A DNA stretch of 55,041 nt from Oceanobacillus saliphilus (GCF_023522835.1 NZ_JALCZU010000016.1:1-55041); one strand, 5' to 3'; shown: positions 44,100 through 53,540, counted from the first letter of the stretch. Numbers and translations: made by a program. The notes: generated by a model not told the origin, from the sequence alone.

Positions 44100-44456
44100 A
44101 TGCGAATACCAATTCTTAAGCTCCATAATTATTTGCTTATTTCCATTCAAACAGAAATAGATGATCAAACCGCTATCCAGTTTCAAGAAGATTTATTGGA
44201 TAAGATTCATAAGAGCGGCGCTTCAGGTGTCGTCATTGATTTGACGTCTGTTGATATTATAGATTCATTTATTGCGAAAGTGTTAGGCGACGTAGTTTCA
44301 ATGTCAGACTTAATGGGGGCAAAAGTAGTTCTAACCGGCATCCAACCTGCTGTTGCAATGACTCTAATTGACTTAGGTATTCATCTTCAAAATGTGCCAA
44401 CTGCATTAGACCTTGAACAAGGGCTACTGAAATTGCAACAGGAATTGGGGGTATAA
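44100..44456 (+). CDS. rsbS: Stressosome scaffold RsbS
   Basis: 118 residues from the ATG at 44100; AGGGGAG lies eight nt upstream, while an in-frame GTG at 44091 overlaps the rsbR stop. A single STAS domain with the RsbT target serine S56 in [14 protein letters not shown]. Phosphorylation by RsbT frees RsbT to activate RsbU. The sequence is close to B. subtilis RsbS throughout as I recall it. Confidence 0.96.
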   Translation: MRIPILKLHNYLLISIQTEIDDQTAIQFQEDLLDKIHKSGASGVVIDLTSVDIIDSFIAKVLGDVVSMSDLMGAKVVLTGIQPAVAMTLIDLGIHLQNVPTALDLEQGLLKLQQELGV

Positions 44457-44458
44457 AA

Positions 44459-44860
44459 ATGGAGCCACAGTCCTGTGTAAATATTCATAAAGAGTGGGAT
44501 ATTGTTGGAGCGAGACAACTTGGTCGTGAGATGGCCAAAAGGTTAGGGTTTGGTACTGTAGACCAGGCTAGAATAGCTACAGCAGTATCCGAATTAGCTC
44601 GTAATATATACTTATATGCTGAAAAAGGTCAGATTTGCTTTGAATTTATAGATAACATAGAACATCGCGGATTATGTATGACTGCGGTCGATACAGGCCC
44701 AGGAATTTCTGATATAAGCCAGGCCATGCAAGATGGATACACTACATCAGGTGGGTTGGGTGCAGGACTACCAGGCGTCAGGAGATTGATGGATGAATTC
44801 GATATTCACTCTGAAATCGGAAATGGTACGAGGATCAAGGCTATAAAATGGGTTCGTTAA
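44459..44860 (+). CDS. rsbT: Serine kinase / phosphatase activator RsbT
   Basis: 133 residues. GHKL-type kinase with the N-box SELARNIYLYA, the Mg/ATP motif DTGPGISD and the lid GLGAGLPGVRRLMDEF. It phosphorylates RsbS and RsbR, leaves the stressosome and then switches on RsbU. It starts two bases after rsbS with GGGGG as ribosome site. Confidence 0.95.
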   Translation: MEPQSCVNIHKEWDIVGARQLGREMAKRLGFGTVDQARIATAVSELARNIYLYAEKGQICFEFIDNIEHRGLCMTAVDTGPGISDISQAMQDGYTTSGGLGAGLPGVRRLMDEFDIHSEIGNGTRIKAIKWVR

Positions 44861-44939
44861 TATATAAATAAGCGCGGTGTTTATAAGGCTTTGCTTACAA
44901 ACAACTTTTTAGCGAGAAAGTATCCTGGGGGGGATATAA

Positions 44940-45953
44940 ATGGAAGAAGTTATCAGCAAAAATGCAACCAATTATAAAGAACTTCTAAGAAACTATATGG
45001 AGTCACAAGATGAGCAGGCTTTGTATGGTGTAGAGAAAGTCAGTAAAGCCTTCATAAAAAATAACATACTACCGGAAGAAATTGTAAACCTGCATATTCA
45101 GGCGATGGCAGAAGTATGCAATGATTTAACCGAGGACTATAAGAATTCTATGAATTTTTTACTTGAGGCGATGATTTTCTACGGTTTGGCAATGCAAGAA
45201 ATACCATTGCTAAGAGAGGAAAAGCATATACTCCAATCGGAAATATCTGTTGCTGCCAGCATGCAGAAAACATTACTGGGGACAAATAAGCCTGAAATTA
45301 ATGGAATGGATATCGGTGTGATCAGTGTTCCGGCACATCAGATGAATGGAGACTATCATCACTTTGTAAAAGGTAAAGATGGTTCATTAGGTATAGCGAT
45401 TGCCGATGTAATCGGGAAAGGAATACCTGCAGCGTTATGTATGTCGATGATTAAGTACTCGATGGACAGTTACCCGGAAGAATCGATGAGTCCGAAATCA
45501 ATTCTTAAAAATCTGAATCGAGTCGTGGAGCGAAATGTCGATCCAAGTATGTTTATAACGATGTGCTATGCGCATTATCAGCCACAGGAAAGTAAACTCA
45601 GTTTCTCTTCTGCTGGTCATGAACCAGGATATTATTATAATGCCGAGACCGATACCTTTAAAGAATTTGAAACAAGAGGACTTGTATTGGGGGTCTCACC
45701 TGATACGGAATATAAGGAATATGAAATGACGATTAATAAAGATGATATGGTAATCCTGCTTACAGATGGGGTAACAGAATGCCGTGATGGTGATCGATTC
45801 ATTGAAAGTCAGGAAGTATTGGATATTATTAAAAAGTATTCGGACTTACCAGCTCAGGAAATGGTCGAAAATGTTTACAAGCATTTTGAAAGACTACAGG
45901 ACTTCCAATTAAGAGACGATTTTACGTTGATGGTTCTTCGAAAAAATAGTTAA
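44940..45953 (+). CDS. rsbU: Phosphatase RsbU (PP2C family)
   Basis: 337 residues. The N-terminal helical domain (about 1-85) binds RsbT. The PP2C/SpoIIE phosphatase domain (about 115-335) has GDYHHF, ADVIGKGIPAAL, SSAGHEPGYYY and the metal-binding LTDGVTECRD and DDFTLMVLR. It dephosphorylates RsbV-P, so RsbV can capture RsbW. A 79-bp gap with GGGGGGG ribosome site separates it from rsbT. Confidence 0.95.
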   Translation: MEEVISKNATNYKELLRNYMESQDEQALYGVEKVSKAFIKNNILPEEIVNLHIQAMAEVCNDLTEDYKNSMNFLLEAMIFYGLAMQEIPLLREEKHILQSEISVAASMQKTLLGTNKPEINGMDIGVISVPAHQMNGDYHHFVKGKDGSLGIAIADVIGKGIPAALCMSMIKYSMDSYPEESMSPKSILKNLNRVVERNVDPSMFITMCYAHYQPQESKLSFSSAGHEPGYYYNAETDTFKEFETRGLVLGVSPDTEYKEYEMTINKDDMVILLTDGVTECRDGDRFIESQEVLDIIKKYSDLPAQEMVENVYKHFERLQDFQLRDDFTLMVLRKNS

Positions 45954-45959
45954 AAATAC

Positions 45960-45984
45960 GTTTAGAGATTTTTCAAAAGGGTAA
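45960..45984 (+). promoter_or_regulatory. Sigma-B promoter of rsbV-rsbW-sigB-rsbX
   Basis: GTTTAG, 13-nt spacer, GGGTAA, between rsbU and rsbV. This is the position of the autoregulatory sigma-B promoter in B. subtilis. Confidence 0.8.
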
Positions 45985-46031
45985 ACAGATAGTCATGAGG
46001 AATAAGAAGCATATCTAGAATTAATTTAGAG

Positions 46032-46049
46032 CCTATCTAATTAGATAGG
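46032..46049. promoter_or_regulatory. Perfect 18-bp palindrome in the rsbV leader
   Basis: CCTATCTAATTAGATAGG, about 50 nt downstream of the sigma-B -10 and 37 nt before rsbV. It may be an operator, or an RNA hairpin in the leader. No T-run follows, so it is not a terminator. Confidence 0.45.
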
Positions 46050-46085
46050 TATTACATAATTAATAGTCGTAATAGGAGGTAAACC

Positions 46086-46418
46086 ATGAACTTAACAGTG
46101 AACGTCGTCGAAGAAAATGAAAAGTCTATTTTAAATGTCGTCGGTGAAATTGATGCTTATACTGCTCCGAAACTGAAAGAGACATTACTGCCTTTGACTA
46201 GAGCAGAAGGAAAAATAATAGAAGTAAACCTGGAAAATGTTAATTATATGGATAGTACTGGATTGGGAGTGTTTATAAGTGCACTGAAATCCACGAAAGA
46301 AAGTAATAGTAAACTCATGTTGGTCAACTTACAGGAAAGAGTATTACGTATTTTTGAGATTACAGGTTTGGATGAGATTATGGATATAAAAGCTGCGATT
46401 CGAGGTGGAAATGAGTAA
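46086..46418 (+). CDS. rsbV: Anti-sigma factor antagonist RsbV
   Basis: 110 residues, one STAS domain. The serine phosphorylated by RsbW is S57 in YMDSTGLGVF. Unphosphorylated RsbV binds RsbW and so frees sigma-B. AGGAGG precedes the ATG. The stop overlaps the rsbW start by one base. Confidence 0.96.
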   Translation: MNLTVNVVEENEKSILNVVGEIDAYTAPKLKETLLPLTRAEGKIIEVNLENVNYMDSTGLGVFISALKSTKESNSKLMLVNLQERVLRIFEITGLDEIMDIKAAIRGGNE

Positions 46419-46894
46419 TGGAAAGATTTGATTTTGTAGAAGTTAAGGTTCCCGCAAAGGCTGAATATGTGGGGGTCGTTCGTCTGACTATGTCCGGTAT
46501 TGCCAATAGAATGGGGTTTTCCTATGAAGATATTGAAGACTTGAAGGTTGCTGTGTCTGAGGCTATTACGAATGCAGTTAATCACGCCTATCATGAAACG
46601 GAACAAGGTGAGATTACTGTTGGTTTTGGCCTATATGCTGACCGCATCGAAATTATGATTGCCGATCATGGCGGCAGTTTTAACTTAATAGAGGTGAAAA
46701 ACGGTATAGGTCCGTATAAAAGCAATGAACCTATCGAGACTCTTAGAGAAGGCGGTTTTGGCTTGTTTTTAATCGAGGCTTTGATGGATGATGTCAAAAT
46801 AAATAATTCCCATGGAGTTATTGTGTTAATGACAAAGTATGTTAGTGAAAAAGAGGTGGATGTCGATGACGACCAAGTCTCAACCACACAATAA
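46418..46894 (+). CDS. rsbW: Anti-sigma-B factor and kinase RsbW
   Basis: 158 residues. GHKL ATPase fold with SEAITNAVNHAY (N-box), IADHGGSF and REGGFGLFLIEALMD. It binds sigma-B or phosphorylates RsbV. The 3' end overlaps the sigB start by 29 bases, which ties anti-sigma and sigma factor output. Confidence 0.95.
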   Translation: MERFDFVEVKVPAKAEYVGVVRLTMSGIANRMGFSYEDIEDLKVAVSEAITNAVNHAYHETEQGEITVGFGLYADRIEIMIADHGGSFNLIEVKNGIGPYKSNEPIETLREGGFGLFLIEALMDDVKINNSHGVIVLMTKYVSEKEVDVDDDQVSTTQ

Positions 46895-47657
46895 AGGGGG
46901 AGATGAGGTTTACCAGTGGATTGAATTTCTCCAAAAAGAGCCTACGAATGAGGAAATACAAGAAAAAATTGTACTTACCTATAAAGACTTGGTCGGATCA
47001 ATTGCTCGAAAGTATTCCAAAAACAGTGCGATCCATGAAGATTTGGTGCAAGTAGGGATGATTGGATTATTAGCTGCAGTCAGAAGGTATGATTCCGCAT
47101 TTGGTAAATCATTCGAATCCTTTGCAATCCCAACTATAATTGGTGAAATTAAACGATTTATTCGTGATAAAACATGGAGTGTTCACGTACCGCGTCGTAT
47201 AAAAGAATTGGGACCAAAAATTAAAAAAGCAGTCGACGAATTAACAACGATGAATCAAAAGTCTCCTACGGTAAGCGAAATTGCTAATTATCTCGAAGCG
47301 ACAGAAGAAGAAATTCTGGAAACGATGGAAATGGGTAAAAGTTATAAAGCACTTTCCGTTGATCGCAAAATCGAGGCCGATTCAGATGGAAGTACGGTTG
47401 CTATACTTGATTTGGTCGGAAATAATGAGAATGGATACGATAATATTGAACAGAAGATGATGCTGGAAAAAATTCTCCCTATTCTTTCGGAACGAGAGCA
47501 AGAAATACTGGAGTGTACGTACTTCAAAAATATGAGTCAAAAAGAAACAGGCGAATTGTTAGGAATATCCCAGATGCATGTTTCAAGGCTACAGCGACGA
47601 TCGCTAAGAAAACTTCGCGAGGCAATTCAGTCTGAAAGTTCGGAGGTCTTCGATTGA
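46866..47657 (+). CDS. sigB: RNA polymerase sigma factor SigB
   Basis: 263 residues from the ATG at 46866, seven nt after AGAGGTG. Sigma-70 family: region 2 (HEDLVQVGMIGLLAAVRRYD, then FAIPTIIGEIKRFIRDKTWSV), region 3 (VPRRIKELGPKIKKAVDEL) and region 4 with the recognition helix SQKETGELLGISQMHVSRLQR. These segments are nearly those of B. subtilis sigma-B. It directs the general stress response. An alternative ATG lies six bases upstream (46860). Confidence 0.97.
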   Translation: MTTKSQPHNKGGDEVYQWIEFLQKEPTNEEIQEKIVLTYKDLVGSIARKYSKNSAIHEDLVQVGMIGLLAAVRRYDSAFGKSFESFAIPTIIGEIKRFIRDKTWSVHVPRRIKELGPKIKKAVDELTTMNQKSPTVSEIANYLEATEEEILETMEMGKSYKALSVDRKIEADSDGSTVAILDLVGNNENGYDNIEQKMMLEKILPILSEREQEILECTYFKNMSQKETGELLGISQMHVSRLQRRSLRKLREAIQSESSEVFD

Positions 47658-48247
47658 ATTTCGGCAAAAGAGTTGAGGTTTCAGTCTTCCAAAAGCCAAA
47701 AAAGGGAAATTATGAATGTGGAGACAGTTATTTTTATACGGAAACCGATAATGAGTTTGTGTGTGCAATCGCAGATGGTCTTGGCAGTGGGGAATTTGCA
47801 AAAGAGTCTTCTCAAATTGTAATTGATATTATTAAAAGCAATATCCATGCAACTGTAGAACAGCTCGTTAAAGTTTGTAATTCACAGCTTCAAGGAAAGC
47901 GTGGAGCTGTCCTGGGAATTCTAAAGCTAGATTTTAATGCGAAGACATCCTCATTTTCTTCCATCGGCAATATCGGTATTATGTCTATAACCGATAATCA
48001 AGAAAAAAAACGAAATATTCCAAATTCTGGGTATTTAGCTGGTTTTCATCGGACCTTTAAAGTTATGAAACACCAACTTGAACCGAATACAAATTTTATT
48101 ATGTTTTCGGACGGAGTAATGGATAAAGAGTTATCTCAATATTTTTTTACGAATAAAAGTATGGAAAGCATTACGAAAACATATGAACAGACAAGTGAAA
48201 AAGTGCGAGTGGATGATACAACATTAATTGCAATGAGGTACGTATAA
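47654..48247 (+). CDS. rsbX: Feedback phosphatase RsbX (PP2C family)
   Basis: 197 residues with a TTG start overlapping the sigB stop; GGAGG lies seven nt upstream. A compact PP2C domain with CGDSYF, AIADGLGSGEFAKESS, SSIGNIGIM, MFSDGVMDKEL and DDTTLIAMRY. It removes phosphate from RsbS and RsbR to reset the stressosome after stress. Last gene of the operon; a terminator follows. Confidence 0.94.
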   Translation: MNFGKRVEVSVFQKPKKGNYECGDSYFYTETDNEFVCAIADGLGSGEFAKESSQIVIDIIKSNIHATVEQLVKVCNSQLQGKRGAVLGILKLDFNAKTSSFSSIGNIGIMSITDNQEKKRNIPNSGYLAGFHRTFKVMKHQLEPNTNFIMFSDGVMDKELSQYFFTNKSMESITKTYEQTSEKVRVDDTTLIAMRYV

Positions 48248-48256
48248 GTTCACGTT

Positions 48257-48288
48257 AATGACTGACAAAACGTCGGTCATTTTTTTGG
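48257..48288 (+). terminator. Terminator of the sigB operon
   Basis: AATGACTGAC pairs with GTCGGTCATT (one mismatch) around AAAAC, then seven T. Confidence 0.85.
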
Positions 48289-48333
48289 CATTTAATTTCT
48301 CACGTTCCTAAGTGAAGTTTCCATTTATGCTGA

Positions 48334-48363
48334 TTGGGAAATCATCCTTATTTTTGTTAAAAT
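48334..48363 (+). promoter_or_regulatory. Possible SigA promoter of tex
   Basis: TTGGGA, 18 nt, TAAAAT, 28 bp before the tex start codon. Confidence 0.4.
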
Positions 48364-48390
48364 AGAGTGGTACATGAAGGAGGAACAATC

Positions 48391-50559
48391 GTGGAAGATC
48401 AATTAGATCAGAGTCTTATTAAATGGGTTTCCAAGGAAGCGCAAGTAAATGCAAATACAGTTAAAAAGGTAATCGAATTACTGGATGAAGGGAATACGGT
48501 TCCTTTTATTGCTCGGTATCGAAAGGAAGTTACCGGTGGTTTAGATGAAGTACAAATTAAAACAGTGCAGGATAAATGGAACTATGCTGTTAATCTTTCC
48601 GATAGAAAACAGGAAGTACTCCGTATCATTGATGAACAAGGAAAATTAACCGAGGACTTAGAAAAGGAAATAAAACAGGCGACACAACTGCAACGTGTCG
48701 AAGATTTATATAGACCATATAAACAAAAGCGCAGGACGAAAGCAACAATTGCCAAAGAAAAAGGTTTAGAGCCATTCGCAGAGCTTATCTGGAAGCAGCA
48801 ATCATTTGATTTGGAAAAGGAAGCCGAAAAATATTTCTCGGAAGAGCATCAATTACATACGATGGAAGAAGTTCTGGCGGGTGCCAACGATATTATTGCA
48901 GAATGGATTTCTGATGATGCCGCGTATCGGGATTATATTAGAGAAGAAACCTTTAAGCGTGGAATGATTTTCTCAGAAATTAAAGATAAAGAGAAAGATG
49001 AAAAAGGCGTTTATGAAATGTATTATGCGTACAGTGAGTCCGTTCGTTCATTAGTTTCTCATCGTATATTGGCATTGAACCGCGGTGAAAAAGAAGAGAT
49101 TCTGAAAGTGGCAATAGAACCGCCAATAGAACGTATCTTGCAATTTATAAAATCAAAAGTTATAAGAAGAGCTACAGATAAAATGATTGCAGATATTTTA
49201 AAAGAAGCCATTGAAGATAGCTATAAGCGTTTGATTCAGCCATCAATTGAACGAGAAATTCGCAATCATTTAACGGAGAAGGCTGAGGAGCAGGCTATTG
49301 AAGTTTTCTCTGTTAACCTTAAAAACCTGTTGCTGCAACCGCCTTTAAAAGGAAAAACGGTCCTTGGAGTGGATCCTGCTTTCAGGACAGGTTGTAAGCT
49401 GGCAATTGTTGATGAGACAGGGAAAGTCCATGAAGTTGGAGTTATGTATCCAACAGCACCCAAGAATGATATTGCAGGCTCAGAGAAAATTGTCATGAAA
49501 ATGATTGAAAAATACCAAGTCCAGCTAATTGCAATTGGAAATGGAACAGCATCAAGGGAAACGGAACTCTTTATATCGGATGTGATTACTAACAACAAAT
49601 TGGATATTCCATATATCATTGTCAACGAAGCTGGAGCAAGTGTCTATTCTGCATCCGCCCTGGCACGTGAGGAATTTCCCGATTTACAAGTGGAACAAAG
49701 AAGTGCTGCATCGATTGCAAGGAGAGTACAGGATCCATTGGCTGAACTCGTGAAAATAGACCCGAAGTCAATTGGTGTCGGTCAATATCAGCATGATGTA
49801 ACCCAAAAATCTTTAAATGAATCTTTGACATTTGTAGTGGAGACAGCTGTTAACCAGGTTGGGGTTAATGTAAATACTGCATCTCCTTCATTATTGCAAT
49901 ATGTAGCGGGTCTCAGTAAGACAGTCGCTAACAACATTGTAAATAAACGAAACGAAGAGGGTAAATTTACCGATAGAAAGCAATTGAAAAAAATACCAAG
50001 ACTTGGTGCAAAAACGTATGAACAGGGTATTGGTTTCCTAAGAATTATTGATGGGGATAATCCTCTTGATCGTACACCAATTCATCCGGAGAGCTATTCG
50101 CATACAAAAAAGCTATTAAAAATGCTTGATTGTGAACTAGGCGATATTGGAACGGAAAAACTTAGAGATAAAATGAATAAATTGGATAAGAAGGATATTG
50201 CTGACCGTCTGGAAATTGGCGAACCTACTTTGATTGATATCATGAATGCTCTGAGCCGACCAGAACGTGATCCTCGTGATGATTTCCCGCAGCCATTGCT
50301 GAAACAAAACGTCTTGACATTGGAAGATTTAAAACCAGGAATGGAGTTGCAAGGAACTGTAAGAAATGTTGTTGATTTTGGCGTTTTTGTCGATATTGGA
50401 GTTAAACAGGATGGGCTTGTTCATATTTCCAAAATGGCAGATAAATTTGTAAAGCATCCGATGGACATCGCGTCAGTCGGGGATGTAGTAACTGTCTGGG
50501 TGGAACAAATTGATGCTATGAAAGGCAGAATTGCTTTATCTATGATTAAAGAAAAATAA
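48391..50559 (+). CDS. tex: RNA-binding transcriptional accessory protein Tex (YdcI)
   Basis: 722 residues from the GTG at 48391, seven nt after AAGGAGG; a longer frame to 48367 would start before that site. An N-terminal helical Tex domain (about 1-190, with VPFIARYRKEVTGGLDE) precedes a YqgF/RNase H-like domain (about 325-450: VLGVDPAFRTGCKLAIVD, NEAGASVYSAS), helix-hairpin-helix motifs (about 480-560: NVNTASPSLLQYVAGL, IPRLGAKTYEQ) and a C-terminal S1 RNA-binding domain (about 645-720). Tex tunes RNA polymerase and RNA processing. It follows rsbX as in B. subtilis. Confidence 0.95.
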   Translation: MEDQLDQSLIKWVSKEAQVNANTVKKVIELLDEGNTVPFIARYRKEVTGGLDEVQIKTVQDKWNYAVNLSDRKQEVLRIIDEQGKLTEDLEKEIKQATQLQRVEDLYRPYKQKRRTKATIAKEKGLEPFAELIWKQQSFDLEKEAEKYFSEEHQLHTMEEVLAGANDIIAEWISDDAAYRDYIREETFKRGMIFSEIKDKEKDEKGVYEMYYAYSESVRSLVSHRILALNRGEKEEILKVAIEPPIERILQFIKSKVIRRATDKMIADILKEAIEDSYKRLIQPSIEREIRNHLTEKAEEQAIEVFSVNLKNLLLQPPLKGKTVLGVDPAFRTGCKLAIVDETGKVHEVGVMYPTAPKNDIAGSEKIVMKMIEKYQVQLIAIGNGTASRETELFISDVITNNKLDIPYIIVNEAGASVYSASALAREEFPDLQVEQRSAASIARRVQDPLAELVKIDPKSIGVGQYQHDVTQKSLNESLTFVVETAVNQVGVNVNTASPSLLQYVAGLSKTVANNIVNKRNEEGKFTDRKQLKKIPRLGAKTYEQGIGFLRIIDGDNPLDRTPIHPESYSHTKKLLKMLDCELGDIGTEKLRDKMNKLDKKDIADRLEIGEPTLIDIMNALSRPERDPRDDFPQPLLKQNVLTLEDLKPGMELQGTVRNVVDFGVFVDIGVKQDGLVHISKMADKFVKHPMDIASVGDVVTVWVEQIDAMKGRIALSMIKEK

Positions 50560-50562
50560 TCG

Positions 50563-50604
50563 AAAAGGCTGCTCACAATTTAATTCGTGGGCAGCTTTTT
50601 TTTC
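50563..50604 (+). terminator. Terminator of tex
   Basis: AAAAGGCTGC pairs with GCAGCTTTTT and CAC with GTG around a 10-nt loop; eight T follow. Confidence 0.85.
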
Positions 50605-50684
50605 TGTGATATAGGAAAAAATGGAATTGATTAATATGTACACCTAAACGTCCACGTCCAGCTATATGTGTACAGTTTTTAATA

Positions 50685-50717
50685 CAAAAAACCAGCTCAC
50701 TATTTCAGTGAGCTGGC
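50685..50717 (-). terminator. Terminator of katA
   Basis: On the minus strand CCAGCTCACT pairs with AGTGAGCTGG around GAAAT, then TTTTTTG. Confidence 0.88.
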
Positions 50718-50728
50718 TGTAAAAACAA

Positions 50729-52222
50729 TTAATCTTTGTCGCTTGCTGCTTCCACTTCGCTAAGTGAAATACCCAACGCATTTGCTACACCTTCACCATA
50801 TGCTGGATCCGCTTTGTAGCAGTTACTAATATGGCGAAGCTGCGTTGCTTTTGTTGTACCTTGCATATTACGTGCAGTGTTTTCGAACAATCTTTGTTGT
50901 GCTTCAGGGCTTTGCAGTCTGAATAGTTTCCCTGGTTGCTCATAATAAAGACTATCATCTTCATCGAAGTCCCAGTAGTTTGCATCTCCACCAAGCTCTA
51001 AAGCTGGCTCCTGATGTTCTTTACTGTCCTTCCACTCACCATAGCTGTTCGGGCTGTATGAAATTTGACCGCCTTGATATTTCTCAATACGCATAGCGCC
51101 ATCACGATGGTATGGATGGAAGTTTTCCACATTTTTCGGATAGTTTACAGGAATCTGCCAGTGGTTGACACCTAAACGATAACGCTGTGCATCTCCGTAA
51201 GAGAACAATCTTCCTTGTAGCATTTTATCTGGTGAGAATCCAATTCCCGGTACAATATTTGTTGGAGCAAATGCTGCTTGCTCTACTTCTTCAAAATAGT
51301 TTTCCGGATTACGGTTAAGCTCCAATTCTCCAACTTCAATTAGAGGGAAGTCACCTTTATACCATACTTTCGTTAAGTCAAATGGATTATAAGGCATATT
51401 TTTTGCTTGTTCATCTGTCATTACTTGAATATACATTTTCCATTTAGGGAATTTACCTTGTTCGATAGATTCGTATAGATCTTTTTGGCTGCTTTCACGA
51501 TCTTTACCAACTACTGCTTCAGCTTCTTGATCCGTTAAGTTTTCAATTCCTTGTTCTGTATAGAAATGGAATTTAACCCAAGTACGCTCATTAGCTGCAT
51601 TAAACATGCTATATGTGTGACTTCCAAATAAATTCATATGTCTATATGTTTTAGGGATACCACGGTCACTCATAACGATCGTTACCTGATGCAAAGCTTC
51701 AGGAAGATTTGACCAGAAATCCCAGTTAGCTTCCGGGTTATGCATATTTGTTTTTGGATCACGTTTAACAACGTGGTTAAGATCCGGGAAACGTTTAGGA
51801 TCTCTGAAGAAGAATACAGGAGTATTGTTACCTACAAGATCCCAGTTACCTTCTTCTGTATAGTATTTCATTGCAACTCCGCGAATATCACGTTCTGCAT
51901 CCGCTGCACCACGCTCACCGGCAACAGTTGAGAAACGAAGGAACATATCCGTTTTCTTTCCAACTTCTGAGAAAATTTTTGCTTTTGTATATTTAGTAAT
52001 GTCATTTGTTACCGTTAACGTACCATAAGCACCAGAACCTTTTGCATGCATACGGCGTTCAGGAATTACTTCTCTATCAAAGTGCGCAAGTTTTTCAAGA
52101 AACCAGAAATCCTCCATTAATAATGGGCCTCTGGCACCGGCAGTTTTTGAGTCATCATCGTTCGGTACTGGAGCACCAAATGCAGTGGTCATTTTCTTTT
52201 TATTTTTAAATTCTTCACTCAT
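50729..52222 (-). CDS. katA: Heme catalase KatA (clade 3 monofunctional)
   Basis: 497 residues, the small-subunit catalase length. Distal His H59 in [12 protein letters not shown], the distal Asn in [11 protein letters not shown], and the proximal heme-ligand Tyr in [14 protein letters not shown] are intact. It disproportionates hydrogen peroxide in the cytoplasm. CAGGAGGGA precedes the ATG. It is monocistronic with a PerR-box-like site upstream. Its place between tex and the sprT-like gene differs from B. subtilis, so the gene was probably inserted or relocated here. Confidence 0.97.
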   Translation of the reverse strand: MSEEFKNKKKMTTAFGAPVPNDDDSKTAGARGPLLMEDFWFLEKLAHFDREVIPERRMHAKGSGAYGTLTVTNDITKYTKAKIFSEVGKKTDMFLRFSTVAGERGAADAERDIRGVAMKYYTEEGNWDLVGNNTPVFFFRDPKRFPDLNHVVKRDPKTNMHNPEANWDFWSNLPEALHQVTIVMSDRGIPKTYRHMNLFGSHTYSMFNAANERTWVKFHFYTEQGIENLTDQEAEAVVGKDRESSQKDLYESIEQGKFPKWKMYIQVMTDEQAKNMPYNPFDLTKVWYKGDFPLIEVGELELNRNPENYFEEVEQAAFAPTNIVPGIGFSPDKMLQGRLFSYGDAQRYRLGVNHWQIPVNYPKNVENFHPYHRDGAMRIEKYQGGQISYSPNSYGEWKDSKEHQEPALELGGDANYWDFDEDDSLYYEQPGKLFRLQSPEAQQRLFENTARNMQGTTKATQLRHISNCYKADPAYGEGVANALGISLSEVEAASDKD

Positions 52223-52247
52223 AAATAGTATCCCTCCTGGTTATTAA

Positions 52248-52262
52248 ATACAATTATTATAA
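52248..52262. promoter_or_regulatory. PerR-box-like operator upstream of katA
   Basis: ATACAATTATTATAA matches TTATAATnATTATAA at 12 of 14 defined positions and lies 26-40 bp before the katA start, overlapping the probable -10 (TATAAT on the minus strand). Peroxide-responsive repression by PerR is known for katA of Bacillus. Confidence 0.65.
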
Positions 52263-52694
52263 TAACACAATCATTACCAGATTACTATAAATGTAGTTGC
52301 TTAATAATGATAATTTTCTCTCAAAAAAGGTAAAAATCCTTTTACAATGCATATCTATTTTATCATTGACTATTACCATATAGTTTTTCTTCTTCGTTAG
52401 GAAAGTCTCGTCTGCTAGATGAATAGCAAAAATCATTATCAATTGAGATATTTAATTGAGAAAAAACCTTCGAATAAAGAGGGCCTTTGGAAGAATGAAA
52501 TACAGTAATTGTAAGGGTTTAAGGAGGTTGGGAGGGCGGTTATTTGATTATATTGGTTCGCAGGTCTTATAAATATTGAATCGAAAAGAGCTGTTTATGT
52601 ATGTGTGATATGATGCGCTATTACTAATTGAAGGTACTATTCATAATATGATAAAATGGATAAAAATGAATATATATAAGGAAGTTTTATAAAA
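52263..52694. other. Intergenic region between katA and the sprT-like gene
   Basis: AT-rich, with no convincing gene on either strand. A Fur-like half site TGATAATGATT (minus strand, about 52430) is noted only. A 25-codon frame from about 52497 has a poor ribosome site and is not called. Confidence 0.4.
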
Positions 52695-53153
52695 ATGACA
52701 CTATTAGATGACGAGGAATTGTATCAGTTAGTAAATGATCTTTCGGAAACATGTTTTAATAAATCCTTTCAGCATGACGTGCGTTTTAATCATCGACTCA
52801 GAACAACTGGAGGAAGGTATATTCCAGCTAAGAGGTTAATTGAACTGAATCCAAAATATGCAACAGAAATGGATGGAAGTGAGTTTATCGGTATTATCAA
52901 ACATGAACTATGTCATTATCATCTTCATATAGAAGGAAAAGGGTACAAACACCGCGATAAAGACTTCAGAAAACTGCTGAAAGAGACCGGGTCACCAAGA
53001 CATTGCAGCCCGCTTCCTTCAGAAAAGAAAGGTTATAACCATGTGTATACCTGTGAAAAATGTCAACATATCTATAAAAGAAAGCGGCGTATCGATGTTA
53101 AAAAATATAGATGTGGAAGATGTCATGGCGAATTAGGTTACAACTCATCATGA
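52695..53153 (+). CDS. ydcK: SprT-like zinc metalloprotease-fold protein (YdcK)
   Basis: 152 residues. The zinc-protease motif HELCHYH spans 70-76 (HExxH 70-74), followed by HRDKDFRKLLKETG, and a C-terminal zinc ribbon has CEKC and CGRC. The SprT/Spartan-like fold is clear; in eukaryotes it cleaves DNA-protein crosslinks, while the bacterial role is unknown. AAGGAAG lies upstream of the ATG. B. subtilis ydcK likewise precedes tRNA genes. Confidence 0.9.
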   Translation: MTLLDDEELYQLVNDLSETCFNKSFQHDVRFNHRLRTTGGRYIPAKRLIELNPKYATEMDGSEFIGIIKHELCHYHLHIEGKGYKHRDKDFRKLLKETGSPRHCSPLPSEKKGYNHVYTCEKCQHIYKRKRRIDVKKYRCGRCHGELGYNSS

Positions 53154-53275
53154 TGAAAAAGATGAAAGAGTAAATAATTATAATAATACATTGACGAAAA
53201 ATGTCATCCGTGGTAAATTAAATAAGCTGACAAAATATCTGTTATACGCAGTTGATTTACTTTTAATAAAAACAT

Positions 53276-53304
53276 TTGACAACTGTATTAAAATATTGTA
53301 TTAT
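53276..53304 (+). promoter_or_regulatory. SigA promoter of the first tRNA group
   Basis: TTGACA, 17 nt, TATTAT, 68 bp before tRNA-Asn. Confidence 0.8.
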
Positions 53305-53371
53305 ATTTTTCGTTGCCATAATTATTCTATAATAGATTTTCACATCGGAATATAGGTTAATATTATATTAT

Positions 53372-53446
53372 TCCACAGTAGCTCAGTGGTAGAGCAATCG
53401 GCTGTTAACCGATCGGTCGTAGGTTCGAATCCTACCTGTGGAGCCA
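53372..53446 (+). tRNA. tRNA-Asn(GTT)
   Basis: TCCACAG/CTGTGGA acceptor stem, anticodon GTT, GGTTCGAATCC T-loop region, encoded CCA. Confidence 0.97.
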
Positions 53447-53449
53447 TAT

Positions 53450-53540
53450 GGAGAAGTACTCAAGTGGCTGAAGAGGCGCCCCTGCTAAGGGTGTAGGTCG
53501 TGTAAGCGGCGCGAGGGTTCAAATCCCTCCTTCTCCGCCA
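53450..53540 (+). tRNA. tRNA-Ser(GCT)
   Basis: 91 nt with a long variable arm, GGAGAAG/CTTCTCC acceptor stem, anticodon GCT, encoded CCA. Confidence 0.97.

Noticed and set aside
52425-52445. Fur-box-like TGATAATGATT on the minus strand upstream of katA
   Set aside because: Only half of the Fur consensus is present and it is about 200 bp from katA; AT-rich DNA gives such matches by chance.
52497-52574. A 25-codon plus-strand frame (MKYSNCKGLRRLGG) before the sprT-like gene, considered as a possible cmpA-like small gene
   Set aside because: Its sequence does not resemble CmpA and its ribosome site is poor. No cmpA-like frame was seen elsewhere between tex and the sprT-like gene.
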